Positions 10,957 to 23,600 of a DNA stretch of 64,000 nt are shown one piece after another; positions within the stretch are counted from its first letter, which is position 1; each line of letters opens with the position of its first letter. This DNA comes from Tubiluchus corallicola (taxonomy: Eukaryota > Priapulida > Priapulimorpha > Priapulimorphida > Tubiluchidae): contig JAQGDQ010000381.1 in the NCBI GenBank assembly GCA_030141605.1, positions 95,711 through 159,710 on the forward strand, written 5' to 3'. A program made the translations under genes and the position numbers. The notes beneath the pieces are model-generated. The model was not told where the DNA came from. It did not search any database and saw only the letters and a program-made list of their open reading frames with translations.

Positions 10957-13407
10957 GGTCCACCCAAATAAGTCTTCGTGTTTAATCGTCCTGGTAGTTT
11001 TTCAAAACATCCCATGATGCTATGGGAAATCTTCGTGAAAATCACCTGCGGCAAGTGAAGTCAGGTTTGAGGAAGTTTTTCTTCCAACATCTTGCTGGAT
11101 CAGACGGAGTGTATAATACATTTCCAAACTGTGTGCTGCTAAGTTGCGGACTACTTTACTTATCTATACAGTATTAAAGTAAGTGTGATTTTGAAGTGAC
11201 AAATTTATGACAAAATTTATTGACAGATTTCTAAGTGTCACTTTTCTATAATTCTGACGAAAAATCGTGGTGTTTTAGACTTAAAGAGAATTTTAACCAT
11301 TTCTCTTTTGTAACCACACCAAGTCTCAGAGAAAACTGTATCATTTACAAGCTAATTACGGCTTATCACAGTTCGATATCTAAAAATGTTTCAGCTAGAG
11401 CCATTAATTAGTTTCATGCACTCTATTATATGTTATTTTTCTCTTTTTTTGTTTGCCTTAAGAAACTAAAAGTTGCAGGTTGAAACGTTGTGACCTTCTT
11501 TATTTTAAATTTCTTCCTTATTTTTAATTAGGTGTTTTTTATTTATGTAGGTGCCTCTATTTAATTGCATACTGCTAGAATTCACACATGTTCTGCCATG
11601 TATCTGTATATGTTGACAGCTCACTTAACAGCATTCGTGTGGATTTTGTGCTGCATTCGAATCCTTTTTGACTAACAATTTTTCAGCACCTTCATATACT
11701 TCAATTAAATAACTGTAAGATTAATTGCTGATTATGCAGAAGTGGCTATGTTTATAATGCTGCCTTTCATAGCTCAGTATCTAAAAACCTAAAACTTCAC
11801 AAAGATTTTGGACTCTTAAGAAAGCACCACTATTTTAGGATTTGTTTGCAGTTTTTCTAGATGTAGATGTACTTGATAAAAAAACCTCTGTGACTAGACA
11901 TGGAACACAGAACAAAGCTTTCTAGCTGTGAATAAGTATAACATGTGACACTAAGTTTTGTTAATTGCTATAGTTGTAAACTATTACAAGCGTAGTATTT
12001 CAGTCATATGACTGTTAATCAACCCTGCTAATTGTTTCAACTACAGTTTATTTAATGCTAACTAACAGTGGTTGACATTAAATTTTATATACAGTATAGG
12101 ATAAAAGTTTTATCTTCAGATCGCATGCATTAATATTCCAGCTAACTACAAGAATTTTATGTTATACGTGTATTTTTATTATTTTTTGTTCCGTGTTTAT
12201 TAATTAAGATTTCTAAAGACATACTATGTATTAGTTGTTACGTTGGTGTCTCATTTCAGTTTTGTACTTGATGGTCTACTCCTAGTTTGCTTGAAGATTG
12301 CTTCTATTGCTTTGATACAGTGATTTTTCGTCGAGAACAGATTTTACTTTAAAACAGACGAAAATTTGCTTTACTGTTATTTTTCTGCATTGAATATTAA
12401 CTTTTTTCCAGTTTTGATGATTATGCGTTACTCTGGTAAGAGATGTTGTATACCTGCTTAATGCTTATAACAAATTTTGGCAAGTAATCTACTACTTTGT
12501 GTTCGTTTGTCTTCCGGGTTCAATCACTAAATTTTAGTGTAGCTGTAACTCTGTATGGCTTAATGAGATGTTGTGGCAATCGTGTCTGATTTGGGCCTAC
12601 GTACATAAAGATTACAGTAAGTATAGTAATAATCATAGATACTGTAGGCATAGGATAGAAATTATCACGCTTCACTTATTTCGTTATTTGGATGTTTCTC
12701 ATTCCGTTAAAGTGAAAACTATTTTCTATTTATATTTTAGCTCGTAAGCTGTTGAACTGATGTCTTGCAAGATACACATATATCATTGTTACACAGCTTT
12801 GTGATGATCATTTTTATGAGTAGCTTTCAAGGTTTCAAATTTAGTTTTTGCAAACTTGTACATCACAAGTATCTACATCTGACAGATTTAAACAAAGTTA
12901 AATAGGACAGCTGTAGCAAAATGAAATGAGACAGCAAGATGTACACAGGTTGGCAAGACATAAACAAGAAATAAGTGGTTTGGGTCCATGATGAAAAAAG
13001 AATTTACAGTGAATGCACATACTGAAAGAATTGCTGTTATAAGTTGAAGTAACAATGAAAACTATGCCTAAATCAGGGGCAGATGCAGGCTTTGGAAAAT
13101 GGTGGCCTCACCCAGCTAGTGGGACAGGGGGTCATAAAGGCATTTTACTACAATAAGCTTTGTTACAGTTTTGCTATACACAAGCGCAGTAGGTGTAGGT
13201 TCAAACCATCCCCAAATCTGTCACTACAAATGTTACATTAAATTCATATTTATAAGTTCTGTGGCAGACCTGTTGAAATCAAAAAGCTTATTGAAAGTTG
13301 AAGAAACAGCTTTTTCCCGTGGAGATTTTGTTTGAAAAGTTTTCTCTTTTTAAGTGTGCTTTGTTGAATATGTTTACTTAGTGTGCTTGAATATGTTCAC
13401 ATTGTTG
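10957..13407. other. Intergenic, no gene recognised
   Basis: 2.4 kb of AT-rich DNA with no splice-flanked open frame and no tandem array. Around 13075-13200 a segment starting CAGGGGCAGATGCAGGCTTT looks like a diverged transposon end, but no partner end was found. Confidence 0.45.
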
Positions 13408-14118
13408 GGCGCCGAGTAACCCACTAGCCAAAGTAGGACAATTGTCGTACATGGGTTAGCCCAAGTAGGACACTAGAGACGGGTCGTGAATTAAGTCGTT
13501 AAGCATACTGGCACCGTCCGTCGTCCTTGTTTATGGAATAATAATAACTTAAAACGTCAAAAACGTTGAATAATTTATTATACATCTGATAAAATAAACG
13601 AATTTTATTCTGAGTTAGTATAATTTTGCCAATATTAATCTTCCTTGAAGTGAAATAAGTGCACTTTTTAGGTGATTCCAAAATTTGTTTAAGGTATAAT
13701 ATCGTTTTTTATGTTGTCCCGCTTCTCAGACAGGTGATCCTTTTCACTCCCTCTTGGACAAATAATTGTTTTCTACTAAGTAAACGGTGTTAGCGAGTTA
13801 TGTGCCCTACATAGTTTCTCTCTTTAAAGCATTAGATACTTAGTACAATGTTATGATGATAATTATTAATGGAGCTAATAATAATGATGATATTGTTGTA
13901 AAAAGTAAATTGTCAAGGAGCATCCATCACTATTATAAAGTTACTTTTTTTCTAAAACAAATTTAGTTTTATGATTTATTATGTCACAGATCTCGATTTT
14001 TGACAGAAATCGTTAGTGCCCTACTTGGGCTGCCCATGTACGACACTGCTTTTCCGCAAATTTAGCAAATGCGTTTTACTGGAAGTGTCCTACTTTGGTT
14101 AGTGGGTCACTCGGCGCC
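13408..14118 (+). mobile_element. TIR element, 711 bp, GGCGCC termini
   Basis: The left end GGCGCCGAGTAACCCACTAG and the right end read inward, GGCGCCGAGTGACCCACTAA, continue together through CCAAAGTAGGACA, giving a terminal inverted repeat of about 33 bp. Inner sub-repeats of the form CCAAGTAGGGCAC also face each other. No transposase frame is present. I did not find a clear target duplication, so the superfamily is left open. It lies about 560 bp upstream of the bromodomain gene start. Confidence 0.8.
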
Positions 14119-14185
14119 TTACACACATAATTCATTACAATAAATTACGTAATGTGATTGATGTTAATTAAGAATGCCAAGATAA

Positions 14186-14335
14186 AGCCTACAATTCACC
14201 ACGCATAAGAAATTTTGTGAAGTGGATTAGGATTAGTGTTAGGATTAAGTTTGAGCTTAGGGTAAGTCTTAAGTTAGGGTTAGAGTTAAGGTTAGGGTTA
14301 GGGTATTTAAATGGTGTGGGGAATTGTGAACTCTT
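14186..14335 (+). mobile_element. Small inverted-repeat element with telomere-like TTAGGG core
   Basis: The ends ACAATTCACCACGC and, inverted, ACAATTCCCCACAC surround a core made of degenerate GTTAGGRTTA units that finishes with two perfect TTAGGG units. It is either a MITE with a simple core or an interstitial telomeric tract; the inverted ends favour a MITE. Confidence 0.55.
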
Positions 14336-14677
14336 TCCAAGAATGCAAATGAACTGAAAATTTTAATTGATTCATAATTCTTGTTAATTGACTGCCATTT
14401 CTTTACGTGTCTTTTGAAAGAGTTAATCAGTTTGTTATTTTTACAAAAAAGGAACTAATATCGTGTTAAAAATGACACTATGCACTGCTTTGCTGTTGAG
14501 CAGGCGTGTTACCTTTTGACGTAATGTGCAGTTAATGAGACGAATAGTTTATTCTGTAGCACTTATCACTGTGTGAGTGTAATTAGTCTAAAGAGAAGGC
14601 AGCTGTTGCTATACTACATGAATTATTATTTATTTTAATTAGGTTTAACTAGTCAAAACCGCCGATAGGTTTTTGCC

Positions 14678-17600
14678 ATGGAGGAAGGCAAAGTTGATGA
14701 AGCTGCCGTCACCACGTCACGTGACAAGATGATGTTAAACGTGGTTATAAATATGGTGCGTCTTTTTCAGTATCTTAGCTAGTCCGGCTCTTAGTAATGG
14801 TTTTTTTCGCTTTTCGTGTTGTAGTGCCTAAGTATCAAAAGCTATTCGTTCCAGGGGCATAGCCAGGTTCTAAAATCTGGGGATAAAAAAGGGGCCATGG
14901 CGCATGCCAAACATTTTTTTAACTCATTGATTACACATTTTAATTTTGTGCTTAAATTCAAAACACGAGGAAAATACAGTTTTAATGGAAACCAAACAGT
15001 TTTTTTTAATCCATTGATTATACATCTTAATTTTATGTTTAAATTCAAAACTTGGGAGCGATACAGTCTTAAGAAAGTGCATAATGGTTATTTTATATTT
15101 AAAATTAAAACACAGTAAAAAGTTTTACAATAAGCTCATCAATCTCAAAACATTAAAAAAACTTCAGTTTGATCCTCGCTGTAATGAGCTAACCTTGTCA
15201 GATGAGTCGCATAAATGCACACCCATTTCAAAAACACGGTAGACGGTGGTCAAATAAAATAATGGTTTCAGAAAATTCTTCCTGGGTCAAGCAATTAAAG
15301 CAATGTAAAAAATTCGACTTTTATCGCACTACTGAACTAAAGAGTTTAAAAGTTTGTCTAAAAGTTGTTTAAATTGCTCTCCTATTAACTGCGCCATTGA
15401 TTTGATTAGAAGCTTGGCAATCGTTTACATCAGGGGTGTGCAAATTATCTGACTAGCCGGGCCACATTAAACTTTCCCGCACTTCCTGTGGGCCACATGC
15501 AGTTTGGTCAAGGAGCCAAGTACAGTAGGACCTAATAACGATTTTTTTGCATCCGTTTTGCGCACATCGTTACTACTGCACTACTACACTCAAGAAACTA
15601 TTTTAGAAGTTTTAAAATTTATATTAAAAACCATATATTTCCATTTGTGGTGGAAATTTCCACCGCAAGTGGCCCGTGGGCCACAGTTTGCACACCCCTG
15701 GTTTACATAGTTAGTGCATAAACTATAGAAAATTTTTCCGTGTTCATTTCATCCATTCTTGGTGAATTAATTTTTTCTACTGTCATTTAAATTATGCTGC
15801 ATTTGTGGTGGCTAAGATTATTGGAGGTGAAACATGGTAATTTTTTCCCGCCTTTCATGTTTGGTATCTAAATTTCATTAATTGTGATTTTGTGCCATTT
15901 TGAACATAATTACATACAGTGGATATTTGAATTAGAATCTATCTCTTTCTTTTTTTTAAATATTTGTAATTAAATTAACGGTGGTTGTTGTTATTCCAGA
16001 TACGTAAATTAGTTGACGATGTTGCGCAAATGATTTCGGAAGAGCGCAAGCCGGAAATGAGCTTCGAATTACAGCAAGGTTATCGTATCCTGAGAGAGTT
16101 AATGTGTGACGCTAACAAATCCACTAATGGGTCGTTTATTTACCTTCCAAAGCTGAGCGAGGATCAGATGAATTTATACACTAGCAAAGTGAAAAAACCG
16201 ATGTATCTTATGAAAAGTATGAATACTACTGTATGTCATACAGCATGTCCTCACTTAATGCCGCCCTGTTCAACGACGTTTCGTTTTAGCGACGCTTAGC
16301 TTTTGGCACTCTTGTTTCACTTAACATCCATGTTTCATTTTAATCGTTTTTTTCTTGCGACTTATTCAGCAATTATTGATTTTTATTGCTGAAATGGTTC
16401 CGAACGGTTTTACGTTATTTCTTATTGAAAGAATCGTTTCGTTTAGCGACATTTCACTTAAAGATGCGTTTTGCTAGAATTAACGTCATTAAGCGAGGAC
16501 TTACTGTATAATACATCACATATATTTCCATGATTACACTGAAACTCTGTGTTTGTTTTTATCAATAAGTTAGTATTAGTATTGTTATTATTTGATTTTT
16601 GGTGCTGAAATGCAACTGAATACTTTTGCGTTATTTTCTATTGAAAGAATCGTTTCGTTCAGCTTAGCGATGCATTTTGCTAGAAGACATTAGCGTAAAT
16701 AAGTGAAATTTACTGTATATTACAGGGATGAGAATTTCCGCGGGCACGCGGAATTCCGAGTTTTTGGAAGACCAGTAGTGCCATTTTTGTAAATTGCGTA
16801 AATTCATTGAGAAAATTTTTACGGACCCAGTACATTATTTCACAAGCTGACCGCTAGTTGGCAGGGCCGTCACTTTGTTTACATCACGTACATCAGTATA
16901 ACCACGTGTATATCTCTATGTATAAAAATATAGAGTCAATTGTGCGGAGTTATTTGAGTCAATTGCAGAGAGTTTTTATATACTTTTGCATAGCAGCAGC
17001 CAGTACTTAGGCGTTTTTGAGACAATTAGGCATCATGTATCCTTGATAGTTGGGTATTTTAAATTATGCATGAAACAAGGTAATTGATATTAAGTCCACT
17101 TAGAGGCTCTCTATGGTCACAAAATTGCAATTTGTTGCTGTGCTAAATCATTGTGTAATAGAGGTCTTGTGTTTGTTTTTGATAATAACTTACTATAAGT
17201 ATTTAAGATAAATGCTACTACTGAAGGATATTTTTCACTATTTTACATAAATACGTTTTTCAGTGAGAGAAAAGTTTGAGGAAAGAGTGTACGAGACAAT
17301 CACTCAGTTTGTGTCAGACTTCCGTCTCATGATTGAAAACTGCTTACGATTCAATGGACCAGATCATCACCTGTCAAAGAAAGCACAGAGACTGAACACT
17401 ATACTAGAACAAAAGCTTGCCTTGCTCAACTGGTAACAATCAGTTTTTTGCTTTCAAATTGCCCCTAAGGTAATCAGCTATAGTGAAATACGGCCAGAGA
17501 ATTCATATGGCCAATTTGCTACTGCTGGACAGGGGGCATTGCGGGGCAGGGAGGGGTGGGGTAGGGTGTGATATCTGTTGGTTTTTTGTGAATTGATTGA

Positions 17601-20600
17601 GGCTATAGTTTTTAGGGAAACACTTTTTTGGTAGAGAATTCCATAGATAAGAAGCTCGATGGAAAAACTGCATTAATAAGCAGCTTTTGAACAATGTAAT
17701 TTCTCTGTTTTCAGGTGTCATTAAGATTAAGTTTTTCAGAATGAGCAGTTTACTTCCGCTTGAAAGTCAAGCTTGTTTTTTTTTGCATTACATTTGCTTT
17801 TGTAGGTGATCGTGAATTTAAATTTTAAGTGTTTTTTTTTTTTTGAAAATTTACCTTCGTTTCCATTCTTCCTTGGATCATTATCTCTCGCTGACATGTG
17901 CAATTAATGTTTGTGCTACTGATGCTGCTGATGCTACTATTGCTACTAGCACCTCCATTCTTCATTTGTAGTCCAAACTCTTGTTCATCATGGTAAATGC
18001 TTTTGTTTTTTCCGCTGTAAACTCGCTATTTTCTTGCTCTCTGATTCCTGATATGTGCGCTTGCAAACCAAAACCGTCCATAAGTCGGCATAGTTAAATG
18101 ATGGTTCAAGGTTTAATGCACCAAAAATTTGGTCAAATGTCAAATTTTGTTTTTTATAAAAACGAATGCTTGGCATTTAGCTTAATATTCTAGCGTAAAA
18201 TTATGAAGAAAATCTTCAAAAAGTACTAAAAATTTTATTTTATATCCCCATACCCAGTTCTCTACCTAAAAACTAGTACTGCAATTGTGAAAAACTCGTA
18301 TTTTCAAACTTCAATAGTAGGTCGAGGAAGCGGTCGTTTTGCTTGCGGTTTTTTCTGTTGTGAAGCCAAAATCTTCCTATAAAAGAACTATCTACTTTAA
18401 ACATAGGATTTAAACATAACATCAGTGTGTTCTTGCAAAATCCATAGCAACCAAACTTTTGTTGGGTTTACAAGTGTTTTGTAGAAACTCAGCAGAAAAC
18501 AGTGGCTAACTTTAACAGTGATTTTCTCAAGTTTTTTTGTGCATAGACTGCACCTCAACTTCAACATGGATTATCTCAGCTTAGAAATAATACCGAGTGA
18601 TAAACTTACTATCAAAATGATCCTTATGAAATAGAGATTCAGGATATGTGAATAACTAGAAAAGTTTAATTACCAACTTATGGATGATTTTGCTGTGCAA
18701 GCACACATATTATGTTTTTTCTAATAATAGCAATGAATGCTATTCCTATTGTATTGCATTTAAAAATGGTTAAAATGATGTTTAATCTCCAGGTAGCACT
18801 GACTACGAGAGAACCGTACGCTAATCTTTTCTGTAAGCATTCACTTTGAATTCATGTTAATAGGACATGCAGAGGGCTAGGGTGATGAAAGTTGCAGGGT
18901 AGATATCTGGGAGAGGGCTCAGACATTGGCTACCATGGACTGGCATTGTTTAAGGGGCGAAGATAGGAGCCAAAGTCCGAAAATTAGGGCAGACTATTCA
19001 GTTACACACGAGTAAATGACTAATGAGGCATAATTGAGTAATAATTAGTCTAAAGTACCCTGGTAAGTCCCAAATTAATGGATTGCGCTTGACCAGACAT
19101 AGCCATGTGATAAACATGGTCATGCTCGTAGTTTTGGATCTGAATTCACTCATTCTTGTCTTTAGGGAACTTCGAGAGAAGACCACCATCGAGGCGACTT
19201 CTACAGTTGACACCAGAGGGCCACCAAAATCCTTATTTGGTAAGCTTTATTTATTTTGAGTGGATTATGCAGGCATAGAGTCAGGCGAGTCAGTGAGTGT
19301 TTGTGCAATAAGAAGCCAATCTGTGGACCTTGTGTCATTATTCGTATCATGTAATTAATCTATTACTTGGCATTTTGGCTGTGTTAGTTTAACTGCATGA
19401 ACTTTGCCAGGGTTTGCAGAGTCAAGGTGTTGTCGGATCCCGATACAGTTAGCTAACGGGCTGTGTTAGTTTAACTGCATGAACTTTGCCAGGGTTTGTG
19501 AGTCAAGTTGTTATCGGACCCCGTTACAGTTAGCTAACGGGCTGTGTTAGTTTAACTGCATGAACTTTGCCAGGGTTTGCAGAGTCAAGGTGTTATCGGA
19601 CCCCGTTACAGTTAGCTAACGGCCTGTGTTAGTTTAACTGCATGAACTTTGCCAGGGTTTGCAGAGTCAAGCTGTTATCGGACCCCGTTACAGTTAGCTA
19701 ACGGGCTGTGTTAGTTTAACTGCATGAACTTTGCCGGTGTTTGTAGAGTCAAGGTGTTATCGGACCCCGTTACAGTTGGCTAACAGGGCTGTGTTAGTTT
19801 AACTGCATGAACTTTGCCAGGGTTTGCAGAGTCAAGATGTTATCCGACCCCGTTACAGTTAGCTAACAGGCTGTGTTAGTTTAACTGCATGAACTTTGCC
19901 AGGGTTTGCAGAGTCAAGGTGTTATCGGACCCCGTTACAGTTAGCTAACGGGCTGTGTTAGTTTAACTGCATGAACTTTGCCAGGGTTTGCAGAGTCAAG
20001 GTGTTATCGGACCCCGTTACAGTTAGCTAACGGGCTGTGTTAGTTTAACTGCATGAACTTTGCCAGGGTTTGCAGAGTCAAGGTGTTATCGGACCCCGTT
20101 ACAGTTAGCTAACGGGCTGTGTTAGTTTAACTGCATGAACTTTGCCAGGGTTTGTAGAGTCAAGGTGTTATCGGACCCCATTACAGTTCTAACGGGCTGT
20201 GTTAGTTTAACTGCATGAACTTTGCCAGGGTTTGCAGAGTCAAGGTGTTATCGGACCCCGTTACAGTTAGCTAACGGGCTGTGTTAGTTTAACTGCATGA
20301 ACTTTGCCAGGGTTTGTAGAGTCAAGGTGTTATCGGACCCCGTTACAGTTAGCTAACAGGCTGTGTTAGTTTAACTGCATGAACTTTGCCAGGGTTTGCA
20401 GAGTCAAGGTGTTATCGGACCCTGTTACAGTTAGCTAACGGGCTGCGTTAGTTTAACTACATGAACTTTGCCAGGGTTTGCAGAGTCAAGATGTTATCCG
20501 ACCCCGTTACAGTTAGCTAACGGGCTGTGTTAGTTTAACTGCATGAACTTTGCCAGGGTTTGCAGAGTCAAGGTGTTATCGGACCCTGTTACAGTTAGCT

Positions 20601-23600
20601 AACGGCCTGTGTTAGTTTAACTGCATGAACTTTGCCAGGGTTTGTAGAGTCAAGGTGTTATCGGACCCCGTTACAGTTAGCTAACAGGCTGTGTTAGTTT
20701 AACTGCATGAACTTTGCCAGGGTTTGTATTGTCAAGGTGTTATCTGACCCCGTTACAGTTAGCTAACAGGCTGTGTTAGTTTAACTGCATGAACTTTGCC
20801 AGGGTTTGTAGGGTCAAGGTGTTATCTGACCCCGTTACAGTTAGCTAACGGACTGTGTTAGTTTAACTGCATGAACTTTGCCAGGGTTTGTAGGGTCAAG
20901 GTGTTATCTGACCCCGTTACAGTTAGCTAGACCCCATTACAGATTTTAATGTTAAAATGCAGGTAAATTTAATTAGTTAGTTAATTTCCTGCTTATTCGC
21001 CGGATTCACATTTTACCATTTGATTTCTTAGAGCAATTTTCCGGATTGAGAAGACGAGCGAAAGCCATCATCCCCAATGATAATGCTCGGTTGCTCAAAC
21101 AGTTAAGAGAGGAGGAAGCAGAGAACCGGAAGCTGCAACGATTACAGGTGTGTCATGTTTGTCAAGGTATATGTGTTGATTTTCATCTTCCATCTGCCAT
21201 GTTTCCACTTCTAACTGCAGGTGAGATGACTTCTTCCAGGTGTAACTGCTCAGTTCAGTGTTTGGCATCCTCATGATCAATAAGCGTTTTTGTTGTGCTG
21301 TTGCTGCACACCAAAGGTTAAGTGTATCTCAGCAACGCGTCTTAACTGCAATCGTCACGTGACATGTGGGTGAAGCAATGCCGTCTGCCGCATCAGTTCA
21401 GTAACTTCACTTGTTTTACGTGGACATTGCTTAATTATGCATTAGTCTGTGTGTAGAGTGATTTACTATCAGGATCTTAATTGGGAACAAGGAAAAATGA
21501 ATTAGGTAAGGTTCTAGCTAGCTGTTAAAACTGTTACTATTACAATAGCATGGGGTGCGAGGCATTGTCAAGTGTACACAAATGCGTTGTCTAGTACACT
21601 TAACCTTTGAGCTTTTCACGATCATCACCAATCGCTTGAAATGTGAAAAGGCTTATGTAATTCTTAGTGCCAGTGGCAGGTGAAAGAAGCAATTTTATGC
21701 ATGGCTTCATAAGATTCTATTTCAGGGTATCGAAGAGAAACGCAAAGCTACGGAAGCTTTTGAAAAGACGGTTATTGAATGGGAAAACAATTTACTGAAG
21801 GATCCGATTAGGACTTGGCTTATGACAAGCTGGGAGGTTGGTAATTCTGTTAAATATTCTTCTTAAGCCCGTTTTTCAAACAAAGTTTCAAATTTGTATA
21901 AAAGTTTTGGTTACGATTGGATTCTTTCTCTTTTTTCAGATTCCGCAAATCAATCATTTCTTCTACTTGACACAAGAAGCGCTAAATCTTCCGTTGATAA
22001 ATCATTACGAACTGGAGCGAAGTTTTCTTATACCCCGAGAGAGTGCCTTATTTGCGATGATAATGACCACGCTGCTCAGCACACCATCAAAACGTCCAAG
22101 GTATGCCTTATCGTTAATCTCTTTCCTAGGTATGCCTTATCGTTAATCTCTTTCCAAGGTATGCCTTATCGTTAATCTCTTTCCAAGGTATGCCTTATTG
22201 TTAATCTCTTTCCAAGGTATGCCTTATCGTTAATCTCTTTCCAAGGTATGCCTTACCGTTAATCTCTTTCCAAGGTATGCCTTATTGTTAATCTCTTTCC
22301 AAGGTATGCCTTATTGTTAATCTCTTTCCAAGGTATGCCTTATCGTTAATCTCTTTCCAAGGTATGCCTTATCGTTAATCTCTTTCCAAGTTATGCCTTA
22401 TCGTTAATCTCTTTCCAAGGTATGCCTTATCGTTAATCTCTTTCCAAGGTATGCCTTATCGTTTATCTCTTTCCAAGGTATGCCTTACGTTATCTCTTTC
22501 CAAGTATGCCTTATCAACCCCAAACCACAACCCCAAGGTATGCCTTATCGTTAATCTCTTTCCCAGGTATGCCTTGTCGTTAATCTCTTTCCAAGGTATG
22601 CCTTGTCGTTAATCTCTTTCCAATGTATGCCTTATCGTTAATCTCTTTCCAAAGTATGCCTTATCATGAATCTCTTTCCAAGTTATGCCTTATCGTTAAT
22701 CTCTATCCAAGGTATGCCTTATCGTTAATCTCTTTCCCAGGTATGCCTTGTCGTTAATCTCTTTCCAAGGTATGCCTTGTCGTTAATCTCTTTCCAAGTT
22801 ATGCCTTATCGTTAATCTCTTTTTAAGGTATGCCTTATCGTTAATCTCTATCCAAGGTATGCCTTATCGTTAATCTCTTTCCAAGGTATGCCTTATCGTT
22901 AATCTCTTTCTAAGGTATGCCTTATCGTTAATCTCTATCCAAGGTATGCATTATCGTTAATCTCTTTCCAAGGTATGCATTATCGTTAATCTCTTTCCAA
23001 GGTATGCCTTATCGTTAATCTCTTTCCAAGGTATGCCTTACCGTTAATCTCTTTCCAAGGTATGCCTTATCGTTAATCTCTTTCCAAGGTATGCCTTATC
23101 GTTAATCTCTTTCCTAGGTATGCCTTATCGTTAATCTCTTTCCAAGGTATGCCTTATCGTTAATCTCTTTCCAAGGTATGCCTTATCGTTAATCTCTTTC
23201 CAAGGTATGCCTTATCGTTAATCTCTTTCCAAGGTATGCCTTATCGTTAATCTCTTTCCAAGGTATGCCTTATCGTTAATCTCTTTCCAAGTTATGCCTT
23301 ATCGTTAATCTCTTTCCAAGGTATGCCTTATCGTTAATCTCTTTCCAAGGTATGCCTTATCGTTAATCTCTTTCCCAGGTATGCCTTGTCGTTAATCTCT
23401 TTCCAATGTATGCCTTATCGTTAATCTCTTTCCAAAGTATGCCTTATCATGAATCTCTTTCCAAGTTATGCCTTATCGTTAATCTCTATCCAAGGTATGC
23501 CTTATCGTTAATCTCTTTCCCAGGTATGCCTTGTCGTTAATCTCTTTCCAAGGTATGCCTTGTCGTTAATCTCTTTCCAAGTTATGCCTTATCGTTAATC

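Larger units (their letters stand above)
16000..17432 (+). other. Exons 2-3: bromodomain
   Basis: Exon 2 gives helix Z (FELQQGYRILRELMCD) and the ZA loop with FIYLPKLSEDQMNLYTSKVK. KKPMYLMK stands where canonical bromodomains have KKPMDLST. Exon 3, joined through a split ATG codon, gives REKFEERVYETITQFVSDFR and then ENCLRFNGPDHHLSKK. The asparagine in RFNGPD matches the conserved acetyl-lysine-anchoring Asn of the YN motif, with Phe in place of Tyr. The last helix is RLNTILEQKLALLNW. All bromodomain landmarks are present, so acetyl-lysine binding is plausible though not shown. Confidence 0.85.
19166..22100 (+). other. Exons 4-7 of the bromodomain gene
   Basis: Exon 4 (19166-19239) continues ELREKTTIEA from the bromodomain. 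Exon 5 (21032-21147) encodes EQFSGLRRRAKAIIPNDNAR and an arginine/glutamate-rich helix. Exon 6 (21726-21836) encodes GIEEKRKATEAFEKTVIEWE. Exon 7 (21940-22100) encodes IPQINHFFYLTQEALNLPLI and ends in CCAAG directly at the donor that is multiplied in the intron 7 array. The region is presumably conserved, because short exons keep phase over long repeat-filled introns. Confidence 0.85.
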
